From Pseudomonas siliginis (GTDB lineage: Bacteria; Pseudomonadota; Gammaproteobacteria; Pseudomonadales; Pseudomonadaceae): a stretch of 64,000 nt of DNA. The position numbers were made by a program, and so were the translations under genes. Under the pieces are notes generated by a model. It did no database searches. It was not told the DNA's origin and saw nothing but the letters and a program-made list of their open reading frames with translations. Numbering within the stretch: position 1 is the first letter of the stretch; each line of letters opens with the position of its first letter. The stretch is from assembly GCF_019145195.1 (NCBI RefSeq), contig NZ_JAHSTW010000002.1, forward strand, positions 186,001 through 250,000, written 5' to 3'. Shown here piece after piece: positions 12,919 through 22,287 of the stretch.

Positions 12919-14001
12919 ATGATCTGCGCGCAAACAAAAACACGCCCTCAACTGGTCTATCTGGTTTTCGGTGCCGAGACCTACCATCAGGAAGCTGTTT
13001 TCAGCATCGCCAGTGCTCTGGCGTGGTTGCGCGAGACACCGGATGCCGCGATCGATATCCAGGTCTTCAGCGACAATCCGCAACCCTATGCACATCTCCC
13101 CGTGCGCATTCGCCCGCTGGACGCCGAAACGCGCCAGAAATGGAGCGAGCCCCACGGTTATCATTTCCGCATCAAACATGTCGCGTTGCGCTCGGTACTT
13201 GAAGAGCATGAAACGGCGCTGTTGATCGACACCGATACGTTTTTCCACTGCTCGCCGCTCAAACTGTTCGAGCGGGTGCAGCCCGGCACCCTGCTGTGCA
13301 ACGACTACTACGCCCGCTATGGCGACAACAAGATGAGCCTGCTCTATCGCACGCTGTCGGCAACACTGCTGGACAAAGGCCTGACTGACGATCACATGCG
13401 CCTGCTCAACTCCGGCGTCATCGGCTTGCACCGGCAGGACGCACACGTGCTCGACCGCTCCATCGCTTTGATTGATGAGCTGTTCCCGTCGGCACAGGGC
13501 GCCTACACCCTCGAAGAGTTCTGCCTGTCAGTGGCCGCCTACCGCACGCTGGACGTCAACAAGTGCCCGGATCTGATTCACCATTACTGGAGCCGCAAGC
13601 ACCTGTTCAGGGCCAAGGTTCAGGCCTGGGTCGCCAAACATGGCGACAACCCGACCGGCGAGGCTGCACTGGACGACACCCGACGTGTATCACCGCAACT
13701 GCCGCGACCACCGCGACTGCAGCGGATGTTCTACAAGCTCGTCACGCTGCTGCTGCCGGCACATCTGCGTCAGTTCATTCGCGAAATCCTTTACGGCTGC
13801 TATGAACATCCCAACGAGTTCGATCAGGCGTGTGCAGCGGTCTGGTGGGACAAGGCGCTGGAAAACCAGCAGCAACGCATCGGCAAGCCGGTTTGCAGGC
13901 ACTTGCTCAGGGACTGGTTCAGTCGCGGCCTGGTCAAGCGGATCCTTGGTTCGCGTCACGCGAAGGTCCACCAACACCTGCTGAAAACCGCAAGCAAATA
14001 A
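12919..14001 (+). CDS. glycosyltransferase-like protein of unknown function
   Basis: I do not recognise a named family. Protein of about 360 residues, no signal peptide. It begins with a strand-like PQLVYLVFG, and LLIDTDTFF (Asp104-x-Asp106) looks like the DxD metal/sugar-nucleotide motif of GT-A glycosyltransferases. LLNSGVIGLHR is also typical of that fold, where the acceptor-side loop follows. The C-terminal third is basic (RLQRMFYKLV, KRILGSRHAKVH). An ATG at 12919 is chosen over the TTG at 12910. The next gene encodes a periplasmic binding protein on the same strand. Confidence 0.55.
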   Translation: MICAQTKTRPQLVYLVFGAETYHQEAVFSIASALAWLRETPDAAIDIQVFSDNPQPYAHLPVRIRPLDAETRQKWSEPHGYHFRIKHVALRSVLEEHETALLIDTDTFFHCSPLKLFERVQPGTLLCNDYYARYGDNKMSLLYRTLSATLLDKGLTDDHMRLLNSGVIGLHRQDAHVLDRSIALIDELFPSAQGAYTLEEFCLSVAAYRTLDVNKCPDLIHHYWSRKHLFRAKVQAWVAKHGDNPTGEAALDDTRRVSPQLPRPPRLQRMFYKLVTLLLPAHLRQFIREILYGCYEHPNEFDQACAAVWWDKALENQQQRIGKPVCRHLLRDWFSRGLVKRILGSRHAKVHQHLLKTASK

Positions 14002-14088
14002 GGCCATCGCGACCATTGCGCCTGGGGTCTGCGCGAAACATGCATGCCAGAGCTTCTCATCAGACGTTTCGCGTACTAACCTCAGGCC

Positions 14089-14901
14089 ATGCCCCTTATT
14101 GCCCAACTGCTGAGCGTTATTCTTCTGACTTGCCTGAGCGTCGCCGCTCGGGGGGAGAAGTTGCGTATTGTCACCGAGCCGTGGGCGCCGTACGTCTACG
14201 AACAGGGCGGGCAGAACCTCGGGCTGGACTACGAAACCACCGCCATCGTGTTCCAGCGTCTGGGCATTGAAGTGGAGTGGCAGTTCCTGCCGTGGAAGCG
14301 CTGCCTGTCGATGCTCGAAACCGGCCAGGCCGACGGTGCGCTGGACATCTTTCACAGCGCCGAACGCGACGCCACTCTGCTCTATCCCAGCGAACCGCTG
14401 TCCGACGTCGAATTCGTGATGTTCTACGCCAACGAGCGGCCGCATCCATTCAACACCCTCGAACAACTCAAAGGCCTGACCATCGGCACCTCGCCGGGTT
14501 ATCTGTACAGCCCTGATTTCAGCCAGTCGCAGCTGTTTACCCGAGAGCCGGCACCGACCCATGAAGCCAATTTCGGCAAACTGGTGCGCGGGCGGATCGA
14601 CCTGCTGATAACCGATCGCCGCGTCGGTCAGCATTTGCTCGATGAGCTGAATATTCGCGATCTGATCACGGAAAACCCAACAGTTATCAGCCGCCAGAGC
14701 CAGTTTCTTGCGGTTCGGCGCAATGCCGGTATGGACTTGCTGGTGCAGCGTTTCGGCGCCGAGCTCAAGCGTTTCAAGCGCGAACCGGCCTACGCCGAGC
14801 TCAGCGCGCGCTACGGTGCCGCGCCTGTCGATAGCGCACCACTGCGCTCGGCTACGGCCAGCGGCGAAACCGTTGAGCAGCAGGAAAGCAGCGCGCAGTG
14901 A
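14089..14901 (+). CDS. periplasmic substrate-binding protein, SBP_bac_3 type
   Basis: Protein of 270 residues with a signal peptide (residues 1-22, ending AARG) followed by LRIVTEPWAPYVYE, the usual opening of family 3 (amino-acid type) binding proteins. W-x-P-W-K-R-C and GQADGALDIFHSAERD form part of the first lobe. No permease or ATPase gene is adjacent, so it is an orphan receptor or binding protein; similar Pseudomonas orphans are common. Ligand unknown. The C-terminal 20 residues are low-complexity and probably not conserved. Confidence 0.8.
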   Translation: MPLIAQLLSVILLTCLSVAARGEKLRIVTEPWAPYVYEQGGQNLGLDYETTAIVFQRLGIEVEWQFLPWKRCLSMLETGQADGALDIFHSAERDATLLYPSEPLSDVEFVMFYANERPHPFNTLEQLKGLTIGTSPGYLYSPDFSQSQLFTREPAPTHEANFGKLVRGRIDLLITDRRVGQHLLDELNIRDLITENPTVISRQSQFLAVRRNAGMDLLVQRFGAELKRFKREPAYAELSARYGAAPVDSAPLRSATASGETVEQQESSAQ

Positions 14902-14907
14902 TTGCTC

Positions 14908-14916
14908 TGTTATACT
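14908..14916 (+). promoter_or_regulatory. extended -10 promoter of rhlE
   Basis: TGTTATACT (TG, one base, TATACT) just after the stop of the previous gene. No good -35 is visible, as is usual for extended -10 promoters. It predicts a rhlE leader of about 200 nt, GC-rich and with several possible hairpins. Confidence 0.5.
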
Positions 14917-15122
14917 CCGGCGTTCCCGCCAGGCTCACGCCCGGACGCCCGGAACCGTAACAGGCCTCTCGACCCGCTACAGCGCAGCTTCCAGCCCGCG
15001 CGAGCGCTCCTGACGTGCCTTCGGAACCGCCGCTGGACCGGACGGGATTGCGTCCTCTTAAACGTGATTCGCGCCAGGCAAGACTCCCATTGGGCCAAGC
15101 CCTAACTAAAACAGGATTACTC

Positions 15123-16985
15123 ATGTCCTTTGCTTCCCTCGGTCTCTCCGAGGCTTTAGTCCGTGCCATCGAAGATGCGGGCTATACCGAGCCTACTCCG
15201 GTGCAACAGCGGGCCATTCCCGCCGTGTTGCAAGGTCGCGACCTGATGGTGGCGGCTCAGACAGGTACCGGTAAAACCGGCGGCTTCGCCCTCCCGATTC
15301 TGGAGCGGTTGTTCCCCAACGGTCACCCGGACAAATCCCAGCGTCACGGCCCGCGCCAACCGCGCGTGCTGGTCCTGACCCCGACCCGCGAACTCGCGGC
15401 CCAGGTGCACGAGAGCTTCAAGATCTACGCCCGTGACCTGAAATTCGTCAGCGCCTGCATCTTCGGCGGCGTCGGCATGAACCCGCAGGTCCAGGCCATG
15501 TCCCGTGGCGTCGACGTTCTCGTCGCCTGCCCGGGTCGCTTGCTCGACCTCGCCGGCCAGGGCAGCGTCGATCTGTCCCACGTGGAAATTCTCGTTCTCG
15601 ACGAAGCCGACCGCATGCTCGACATGGGTTTTGTGCACGACGTGAAGAAAGTCCTCGCGCGTCTGCCGGCCAAGCGTCAGAACCTGCTGTTCTCGGCGAC
15701 CTTCTCCAAAGACATCACCGACCTCGCCGGCAAGCTGCTGCACAACCCGGAACGCATCGAAGTGACGCCGCCGAACACCACGGTCGAGCGCATCGAACAA
15801 CGCGTGTTCCGCCTGCCGGCCAGCCACAAACGTGCGCTGCTGGCGCACCTGATCACCGCCGGCGCGTGGGAACAGGTGCTGGTTTTTACCCGCACCAAGC
15901 ACGGCGCCAACCGTCTCGCTGAATACCTGGACAAACACGGCCTGCCGGCTGTGGCGATCCACGGTAACAAGAGCCAGAACGCGCGCACCAAAGCCCTGGC
16001 CGACTTCAAGGCCGGCGAAGTACGCATTCTGGTTGCCACCGACATCGCTGCCCGTGGCCTGGACATCGATCAGTTGCCGCATGTGGTCAACTTCGAGCTG
16101 CCGAACGTCGATGAAGACTATGTGCACCGTATCGGCCGTACCGGCCGCGCCGGTCGTTCGGGCGAGGCGATCTCGCTGGTCGCGCCGGACGAAGAAAAAC
16201 TGCTTAAAAGCATCGAGCGCATGACCAAGCAGAAGATTGCCGACGGCGATCTGATGGGCTTCGACTCCAGCACCATCGAAGCCGAGAAGCCGGAAGCCCG
16301 CGAGCGTCCGGACATCCGCAACCCGCGCAATTCCCGTGGCCCGCGTGGCGACGGTCCGAATGGCGGCGGCGGTGGCGGCGGTCGCAAGGACAAAGGCAAA
16401 GACAAGGGCAAGGAAAAACCGGCCGGTGAACGTGGCGAGCGCCCTGCCCGTCAGCAGAAACCGCGCGAAGGCACCCCGAGCCGCGAACAGCGCCCGAGCC
16501 AGCCACCGCGTGCAGCGGCTGACCGTGCTCCGGACGAATTCCTTGACGACGATATCGATAACTTCGGTAACCGCGTCGACTACGTGCCGAAAGCCGCTCC
16601 TGCCGGTGGCCGTGGCCGTCGTCCGGGCGCACCGGCGCAAGGCGCGGGCGCACCACGCGGTGGCCAGCCTCAGGGTCGTCAGAACGGTCCGCGCAACAGC
16701 AACGGCTCGAGCACCGGCACGCCACCAGCCAAACGCAGCGGCCCGCGCAACGGCGCTCCGCGTGATGGTCAGGGTCGTCGCGACGAATCCGCGCCGCGCA
16801 ACCGCCGCCCGGCCCGTGACGATCAACCTCGCAGCGAACCGGCCGTGCAGAACCCGCGCAGCAACGGTCCGAAGATCATGCACAAGGAATCGAAAGCCGA
16901 CCGCTTCCCGACGCCTGAGCAGCTCGATCAACTGCCAAGCCGCCCGCGTGGCGAGAAACCAGCCTTGCTGACCCGCAATCGCTGA
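15123..16985 (+). CDS. rhlE: DEAD-box RNA helicase RhlE
   Basis: ATP-dependent RNA helicase of 620 residues for RNA unwinding or ribosome maturation. Motifs in order: Q motif ([11 protein letters not shown]), [21 protein letters not shown], the second RecA domain with ARGLDID, and [10 protein letters not shown]. After about residue 400 comes a 220-residue disordered, basic tail rich in Arg, Gly, Pro and Lys, typical of Pseudomonas RhlE proteins. ATG at 15123 follows ACAGGA by 6 nt. It sits alone behind a long leader and ends with a strong terminator. Confidence 0.95.
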   Translation: MSFASLGLSEALVRAIEDAGYTEPTPVQQRAIPAVLQGRDLMVAAQTGTGKTGGFALPILERLFPNGHPDKSQRHGPRQPRVLVLTPTRELAAQVHESFKIYARDLKFVSACIFGGVGMNPQVQAMSRGVDVLVACPGRLLDLAGQGSVDLSHVEILVLDEADRMLDMGFVHDVKKVLARLPAKRQNLLFSATFSKDITDLAGKLLHNPERIEVTPPNTTVERIEQRVFRLPASHKRALLAHLITAGAWEQVLVFTRTKHGANRLAEYLDKHGLPAVAIHGNKSQNARTKALADFKAGEVRILVATDIAARGLDIDQLPHVVNFELPNVDEDYVHRIGRTGRAGRSGEAISLVAPDEEKLLKSIERMTKQKIADGDLMGFDSSTIEAEKPEARERPDIRNPRNSRGPRGDGPNGGGGGGGRKDKGKDKGKEKPAGERGERPARQQKPREGTPSREQRPSQPPRAAADRAPDEFLDDDIDNFGNRVDYVPKAAPAGGRGRRPGAPAQGAGAPRGGQPQGRQNGPRNSNGSSTGTPPAKRSGPRNGAPRDGQGRRDESAPRNRRPARDDQPRSEPAVQNPRSNGPKIMHKESKADRFPTPEQLDQLPSRPRGEKPALLTRNR

Positions 16986-17001
16986 GTTTCAACCCGCCAT
17001 G

Positions 17002-17039
17002 AAAAATGCCCCGACTCGAAAGAGCCGGGGCATTTTTTT
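17002..17039 (+). terminator. intrinsic terminator after rhlE
   Basis: AAAATGCCCCG and CGGGGCATTTT pair around a short loop, then a T run. Confidence 0.93.
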
Positions 17040-17070
17040 ACCTCGATTATCTCTGCCACACCGCAATACC

Positions 17071-17161
17071 CCTGTGGGAGCGAGCCTGCTCGCGAAGGCG
17101 TCGGATCAGTTGCATCTATGCCGATTGACACACCGCTTTCGCGAGCAGGCTCGCTCCCACA
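17071..17161. repeat. family A REP inverted pair
   Basis: Two facing family A palindromes between the terminators of rhlE and yceI. Confidence 0.9.
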
Positions 17162-17183
17162 CGGAATAGCGTGTTACAGCAAT

Positions 17184-17219
17184 AAAAAACGCCCCCGGCC
17201 TTGCGACCGGGGGCGTTTT
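17184..17219 (-). terminator. intrinsic terminator after yceI
   Basis: AAAACGCCCCCGG / CCGGGGGCGTTTT stem; on the minus strand it ends in a T run (plus-strand AAAAAA at the left side) directly behind yceI. Confidence 0.9.
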
Positions 17220-17235
17220 CATGTGGCGGCGAAAT

Positions 17236-17814
17236 TTATTTCGCTTTCACACCTTCGAACGAAACATACAGCTCGACCGCATCGGACTTCGGACCGAGGT
17301 CTTTCTGCTTGCCGAAATCGGAACGCTTGATGGTGGTGGTGCCTTCGAAGCCGGCACGGTAGCCGCCCCATGGATCCTTGCCTTCGCCCAGGAAGGTGGC
17401 CTTGACGACAACCGGCTTGGTTACGCCCAGCAGGGTCAGGTCGCCGGTCACGTCAGCGGTGTTGGCACCGGTGGACTTGACGCTGGTGGATACGAAAGTA
17501 GCCTTGCCGAACTTGCTGGCGTTGAGGAAATCAGCGCTGGCGATGTGCTTGTCGCGCTCGGCGTGGTTGGTGAACACGCTGGCAGTGTTGACGTTGAACT
17601 CGATCTTGCTGTCTTCAGGCTTGGCAGCGTCGAAGCTGAACTTGCCGTCGATGTCCTTGAAGGTACCGGTGATGTAGCTGTAGCCCAGGTGGCTGATCTT
17701 GAAGTCGACGAAGGCGTGCTGGCCTTCCTTGTCTACCACATAGTCAGCAGCCATTACGTTGGCGGACAGCACGGCAGAACCGATTGCCAGAGCGGCCAGA
17801 GTCTTTTTCAACAT
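17236..17814 (-). CDS. yceI: YceI family periplasmic protein
   Basis: Secreted protein of 192 residues with a signal peptide (ends VLSANVMA). The mature chain starts [22 protein letters not shown], the YceI lipocalin-like beta-barrel that binds isoprenoid lipids such as long polyprenyl chains in solved homologues. ATG at 17814 with AAAGGAAAAG upstream. It is the second gene of a cytochrome b561-yceI operon, 31 nt after the first, a common pairing. Confidence 0.93.
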   Translation of the reverse strand: MLKKTLAALAIGSAVLSANVMAADYVVDKEGQHAFVDFKISHLGYSYITGTFKDIDGKFSFDAAKPEDSKIEFNVNTASVFTNHAERDKHIASADFLNASKFGKATFVSTSVKSTGANTADVTGDLTLLGVTKPVVVKATFLGEGKDPWGGYRAGFEGTTTIKRSDFGKQKDLGPKSDAVELYVSFEGVKAK

Positions 17815-17845
17815 GCTTTCTTTTCCTTTGAGTCGAGGTTGAATT

Positions 17846-18397
17846 TCAGGCTTTGCGACCGAGCATTCGAGTGAGGGTCGCATCACGATCGATAAAGTGG
17901 TGCTTCAATGCTGCCAACGCATGGAGACCGGAAAAAATTACCAGTGCCCACGCCAGCCACAGATGAATCACCCCAGCGGTATCTGCCTGATCCGGTAGTC
18001 CGGAGAGCAGAGCAGGGACTTCAAACAGGCCAAACACCGGGATCCCGACACCGTCTGCGGTGGAAATCAGGTAACCGGCAATCATCACAGCGAACAGCGC
18101 CAGATACAGAAACCCGTGGCCGAATTTAGCGCCGATACGGGTCATGCGGCTGTAGCTTTGCAGCGTTGGCGGCGGTGGGCTGATGAAGCGCCACAGCACC
18201 CGCAACACCATCACACCGAGCAGCACCAGACCGATGCTCTTGTGCAGATCCGGCGCGTCTTTGCGCCAAGTGCTGTAGTAATCCAGCCCAACCATCCACA
18301 GACCCAGCGCAAACAGCCCGAAGACCGCCAGCGCCACGCCCCAGTGCATGAAGATGCTGATCCAACCATAGCGCGAAGAAGAGTTACGTAGCTGCAT
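17846..18397 (-). CDS. cytochrome b561
   Basis: Dihaem membrane protein of 183 residues with four transmembrane helices. Histidines suited to haem ligation occur in [24 protein letters not shown] and [13 protein letters not shown]. It likely passes electrons from the quinone pool toward a periplasmic acceptor. ATG at 18397 has CAGGA upstream. First gene of the operon with yceI; a possible AT-rich promoter lies upstream. Confidence 0.92.
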   Translation of the reverse strand: MQLRNSSSRYGWISIFMHWGVALAVFGLFALGLWMVGLDYYSTWRKDAPDLHKSIGLVLLGVMVLRVLWRFISPPPPTLQSYSRMTRIGAKFGHGFLYLALFAVMIAGYLISTADGVGIPVFGLFEVPALLSGLPDQADTAGVIHLWLAWALVIFSGLHALAALKHHFIDRDATLTRMLGRKA

Positions 18398-18588
18398 TGC
18401 CCAAATCCTGTGAGAACTGCGAACCAAGACTAGCGAGTTATCTATCGAATAAAAGCCGAAAATTTTGCTTTGAAATATCGAGAAATACGATCAAGAGTCT
18501 GGAAGTGACGAGTTAAGAAAAGATTAAAGGCGAAAGAGTGGCGGATTGTTGTCGCCAGGCAATGGAATTTGGGTGTCTGAGTTGGCCC

Positions 18589-18672
18589 CTTCGCGAGCAG
18601 GCTCGCTCCCACAGGTAATCGCATTCCTACTGACAGTACTCGGTCAAAGGTGGGAATGAGCCTGCTCGCGAT
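18589..18672. repeat. family A REP inverted pair, one copy degenerate
   Basis: Left copy intact (CGCGAGCAGGCTCGCTCCCAC). The right copy has substitutions (GTGGGAATGAGCCTGCTCGC), so its stem is partly decayed. Confidence 0.85.
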
Positions 18673-18687
18673 AGCGATTTTGCAGGC

Positions 18688-18720
18688 AAAAAAAAGCGCG
18701 GCATATACGCCGCGCTTCTT
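18688..18720 (-). terminator. intrinsic terminator after the amine oxidase gene
   Basis: GAAGCGCGGCG / CGCCGCGCTT stem, read on the minus strand, followed by eight T residues. Confidence 0.9.
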
Positions 18721-18736
18721 CGTTCACCGCAAAGCC

Positions 18737-20506
18737 TTACTGCGCCTTGGTCTCGGTCGTTGCAGCAGGCTTTGCCGCTGGCTTCTTCGCCGGTTCAGCC
18801 TTTTTCGCCGCCGGTTTGGCCGCCGGCTTTTTCGTGTCGGTTTTTGCCGCCGGTTTCTTCGCCGCTGGCTTGGCCGCCGCTTTTTTCGCCGGCTCGGCTT
18901 TCACCGGGGCCGCTGGTTTCGGTGCTTCCACCGGCGCTGGCGCAGGTGCCGGGGTCGGTGCAGGCGCTGGAGCGGCCGGAGCAGGTGCTGGCTCTGGCGC
19001 TTTCGCAGGCTCTGGCTTCTTCTCGTCATCCGAACCGCCGAACAGGTTGCTGAAGAAGTTGCCCTTCTTCGCCGCTACCGCACCCGCCGCGCCTGCTGCA
19101 GCTGCAGCCGGAACCACTTTGGCCGGTTCGAACGACTTGCCTGCCGCCAGATCTTCAACCTGGCTAGCCGCGCGCTGGCCGGTGCGCAGTGCGCCTTCCA
19201 AGGTGCCCGGGTACAAGGTGTCGGTGTGTTCGCCGGCGAACGCTACGCGTTGCAGCGGACGTTCCCACAGGCGCCAGAACTTGCTGATCTGCCCCGGGCC
19301 GTAAGCCAGGTAGGCGCCGCCCATCGACGGGTCGGTGCTGTAGCGACGGATTTCATACCCGGTGAACGAGCCACGGGCCTGTGGATAAAACGCGTGCAGG
19401 CGGATCAGCACCTGATCGACCATCTGCTTGTCGCCGAACGCCTGCATCACACGGGCGTTATCGCCGGACAGGTTGATCACCACATTGGCGCCGCCCTTCA
19501 GCGCCGGCTCGATCCAGAGCATGCCTAAACCTGCGTTGCTGTAGATCTCGCCGGACATGCGCGATTTGCTTTCCCACACGGGCGTCTTGAACTTCAGCAT
19601 GATCTGGTCGCGCCAACCGTAGTTGGTGCCTTTGATCGCGGCGAGGTGCTGGGCATCCAGCGCAGGGGTCAGGGCGATCTTGTTCAGCGCGCGCAGCGGT
19701 ACCGCCAGCACAACGTAGTCGGCCTGATAGCCGACGCTGCCGACTTTGACGGTCACACCGTCCTTGTCCTGGATGATGGCCGAGACCGGCGAGCTGGTCT
19801 TGATGGTCTTGATCTGTTTGACGAAGGCCTGGGCCAGAACCTGGCTGCCGCCGACCAGACGCGAGGCGCGCAGGTCGCGGTCGGAAACGCCGCGATAAAC
19901 GCGGTTCTGCTGAGCGAAATACAGCAGCGACAGACGCGAAGGCTCGTCGTAGTGGGTGCGAATGTCCTGGTTGATCAGCTGACGTGCAGTGGCCGGCAGG
20001 TTCTGCTTGTCGAGCCAGCTCGATACGGTGATCTGGTCCAGTGCATGCAGGGTGGCGGTCGCTGCCGGGTTCTGCGGGTCGTCGATCGAGCGCGCCAGAT
20101 CGTCGAGGGTTTTCTGGTAGCGCTTGAGCGCTTCGGCGGTGGCTGGCTGCTTGGTGGCCAGATCAGCGGCGGAGAAATAATCGCCGTCGATCAGATAGCC
20201 CGGGGTACGGACGAATTCCGGCGCCGGCGTGGTGCCGAGCTTGAAGGTCGAGACGTACTTGTTCAGCACCGGCTGAGTCTTGTCGTTGCCGATCCACTCG
20301 CTGGTGGCCATGCCCGAGCGGCCGCCCAGGCTCGGTTTGGCTTCCAGCAGGGTGACCTGCCAGCCTTTGTTCTGCAGTTCGTAAGCAGCGGTCAGACCCG
20401 ACAGGCCGCCGCCGATCACGATTGCGGTTTTATCCTTGGCCAGCGCCGTAACGCTGAACAGCCCCAACATCACCAGCGCACAGGCGCGCAGCCAACCGAC
20501 AGACAT
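18737..20506 (-). CDS. flavin amine oxidase family protein with Lys/Ala/Pro-rich tail
   Basis: Protein of 589 residues. A signal peptide (ends TALA) precedes the FAD dinucleotide fold AIVIGGGLSGLTAAYELQ and the GGRSG motif, the pattern of monoamine-oxidase-like flavoproteins. The C-terminal FAD-binding segment GPGQISKFWRLWERPLQRVAFAGEHTD is present. From about residue 496 the chain becomes Pro-Ala repeats, then KPAAKKPAAK-type repeats to the end, like histone H1/AlgP tails. Amine substrate unknown. Divergent from bioA. Confidence 0.85.
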   Translation of the reverse strand: MSVGWLRACALVMLGLFSVTALAKDKTAIVIGGGLSGLTAAYELQNKGWQVTLLEAKPSLGGRSGMATSEWIGNDKTQPVLNKYVSTFKLGTTPAPEFVRTPGYLIDGDYFSAADLATKQPATAEALKRYQKTLDDLARSIDDPQNPAATATLHALDQITVSSWLDKQNLPATARQLINQDIRTHYDEPSRLSLLYFAQQNRVYRGVSDRDLRASRLVGGSQVLAQAFVKQIKTIKTSSPVSAIIQDKDGVTVKVGSVGYQADYVVLAVPLRALNKIALTPALDAQHLAAIKGTNYGWRDQIMLKFKTPVWESKSRMSGEIYSNAGLGMLWIEPALKGGANVVINLSGDNARVMQAFGDKQMVDQVLIRLHAFYPQARGSFTGYEIRRYSTDPSMGGAYLAYGPGQISKFWRLWERPLQRVAFAGEHTDTLYPGTLEGALRTGQRAASQVEDLAAGKSFEPAKVVPAAAAAGAAGAVAAKKGNFFSNLFGGSDDEKKPEPAKAPEPAPAPAAPAPAPTPAPAPAPVEAPKPAAPVKAEPAKKAAAKPAAKKPAAKTDTKKPAAKPAAKKAEPAKKPAAKPAATTETKAQ

Positions 20507-20728
20507 TCAGCGAACTCCGGAAAAACATGTGGGAAAAGCAGTTTTGCGAGTCAGACGACTCAAAGAACCGCGAAGAATACGTTAGCCATCAAAACGCCGC
20601 CAGCGACGTCTATCGGCTCAGACAAAGTAGCTCAATCGACACAATGGGTTGTTCCCGCGCGATGCATTGCATAGGCTTGCGCGATTGTTCGCCCGCGCCA
20701 GACGCGAGCCGCCTCGAGGAGACTGTAA

Positions 20729-22135
20729 ATGGGCCTGAATAACCAGTGGATGCAACGCGATCTTGCGGTGCTGTGGCATCCCTGCACCCAGATGAAAGAC
20801 CACGAACAGCTGCCGCTGATCCCGATCAAGCGCGGCGAAGGCGTCTGGCTCGAAGACTTCGAAGGCAAGCGCTACCTCGACGCAGTCAGTTCCTGGTGGG
20901 TCAACGTGTTCGGCCACGCCAACCCGCGCATCAACCAGCGCATCAAGGATCAGGTCGATCAACTCGAACACGTGATCCTTGCCGGTTTCAGCCATCAGCC
21001 AGTGATCGAGCTGTCCGAGCGCCTGGTGAAGATGACGCCGCAAGGCTTGAACCGGGTGTTCTACGCCGATAACGGCTCGTCGTGCATCGAAGTCGCGCTG
21101 AAGATGAGTTTTCACTACTGGCTCAATCGCGGCCAGCCAAACAAAAAGCGCTTCGTCACCCTGACCAACAGCTACCACGGCGAAACCATGGCGGCGATGG
21201 CGGTCGGCGATGTGCCGCTGTTCACCGAGACCTACAAAGCCCTGTTGATGGACACCATCAAAGTGCCGAGCCCGGATTGCTATCTGCGCCCGCAAGGCAT
21301 GAGCTGGGAAGAACACTCGCGCAACATGTTCGCCGCCATGGAACAGACGCTGGCGGAAAATCATGACAGCGTCGCGGCAGTGATCGTCGAGCCGCTGATT
21401 CAGGGCGCCGGCGGCATGCGCATGTATCACCCGGTGTACCTCAAGCTGTTGCGCGAGGCCTGCGACCGTTACGGCGTGCACCTGATCCACGACGAAATCG
21501 CCGTTGGTTTCGGTCGTACCGGAACGATGTTCGCCTGCGAACAGGCCGGCATCCGCCCGGACTTCCTCTGCCTGTCGAAAGCCCTCACCGGCGGCTACCT
21601 GCCGCTGGCGGCGTGCCTGACCACCGACGAGGTCTACAGCGCCTTCTACGACGACTACCCGACCCTGCGCGCCTTCCTCCACTCGCACAGCTACACCGGC
21701 AACCCGCTGGCCTGCGCTGCGGCACTGGCGACTCTGGATATCTTTGAGCAGGACAACGTCATCGAGAACAACCAGGCGCTCGCTCAGCGCATGGCCTCGG
21801 CGACGGCGCATCTGGTCGATCACCCTAACGTGTCGGAAGTGCGCCAGACCGGCATGGTCCTGGCGATCGAAATGGTCAAGGATAAAGCCACGAAAGAGGC
21901 CTACCCTTGGCAGGAGCGTCGTGGCTTGAAAGTTTTCCAGCATGCGCTGGAACGTGGTGCGTTGTTGCGCCCGCTGGGCAGCGTGGTGTATTTCCTGCCG
22001 CCGTATGTGATCACCCCGGAGCAGATCGACTTCCTGGCCGAAGTGGCCAGTGAAGGTATTGATATTGCGACGCGTGACAGCGTCAGTGTTGCGGTGCCGA
22101 AAGACTTCCATCCGGGATTCCGCGACCCGGGCTGA
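20729..22135 (+). CDS. bioA: adenosylmethionine-8-amino-7-oxononanoate aminotransferase
   Basis: PLP enzyme of 468 residues in biotin synthesis, using SAM as amino donor. Seen: WHPCTQMKDHE at the N-terminus, SSWWVNVFGHANPRIN, the PLP lysine in LCLSKALTGGYLPLA (about Lys284), and HSHSYTGNPLACAAA. It is separated from the other bio genes, as usual in Pseudomonas. ATG at 20729 follows GAGGAG. It is followed by a REP pair and rsmE. Confidence 0.97.
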   Translation: MGLNNQWMQRDLAVLWHPCTQMKDHEQLPLIPIKRGEGVWLEDFEGKRYLDAVSSWWVNVFGHANPRINQRIKDQVDQLEHVILAGFSHQPVIELSERLVKMTPQGLNRVFYADNGSSCIEVALKMSFHYWLNRGQPNKKRFVTLTNSYHGETMAAMAVGDVPLFTETYKALLMDTIKVPSPDCYLRPQGMSWEEHSRNMFAAMEQTLAENHDSVAAVIVEPLIQGAGGMRMYHPVYLKLLREACDRYGVHLIHDEIAVGFGRTGTMFACEQAGIRPDFLCLSKALTGGYLPLAACLTTDEVYSAFYDDYPTLRAFLHSHSYTGNPLACAAALATLDIFEQDNVIENNQALAQRMASATAHLVDHPNVSEVRQTGMVLAIEMVKDKATKEAYPWQERRGLKVFQHALERGALLRPLGSVVYFLPPYVITPEQIDFLAEVASEGIDIATRDSVSVAVPKDFHPGFRDPG

Positions 22136-22169
22136 TTCGCCTTGCTTGAGATTTGCGGTGGCTGGACTG

Positions 22170-22240
22170 CCGCTTTCGCGAGCAGGCTCGCTCCCACAGG
22201 GGAATGCATTTCAAGTGTGGGAGCGAGCCTGCTCGCGAAT
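22170..22240. repeat. family A REP inverted pair
   Basis: Two facing family A palindromes between bioA and rsmE. Confidence 0.9.
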
Positions 22241-22287
22241 GAAGTCGACACCGATCCAACTGATTCATATCTTTCCAGAGACCCGAA

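Larger units (their letters stand above)
18398..18736. other. intergenic region: promoter area, REP pair and terminator
   Basis: AT-rich stretch to about 18560 that should hold the cytochrome b561 promoter, then a family A REP pair (18589-18672) and the terminator of the amine oxidase gene (18688-18720). No further gene seen. Confidence 0.6.

Noticed and set aside
15156-16931. 591-codon minus-strand open frame opposite rhlE
   Set aside because: RhlE motifs are complete on the plus strand; the antisense frame is low-complexity.
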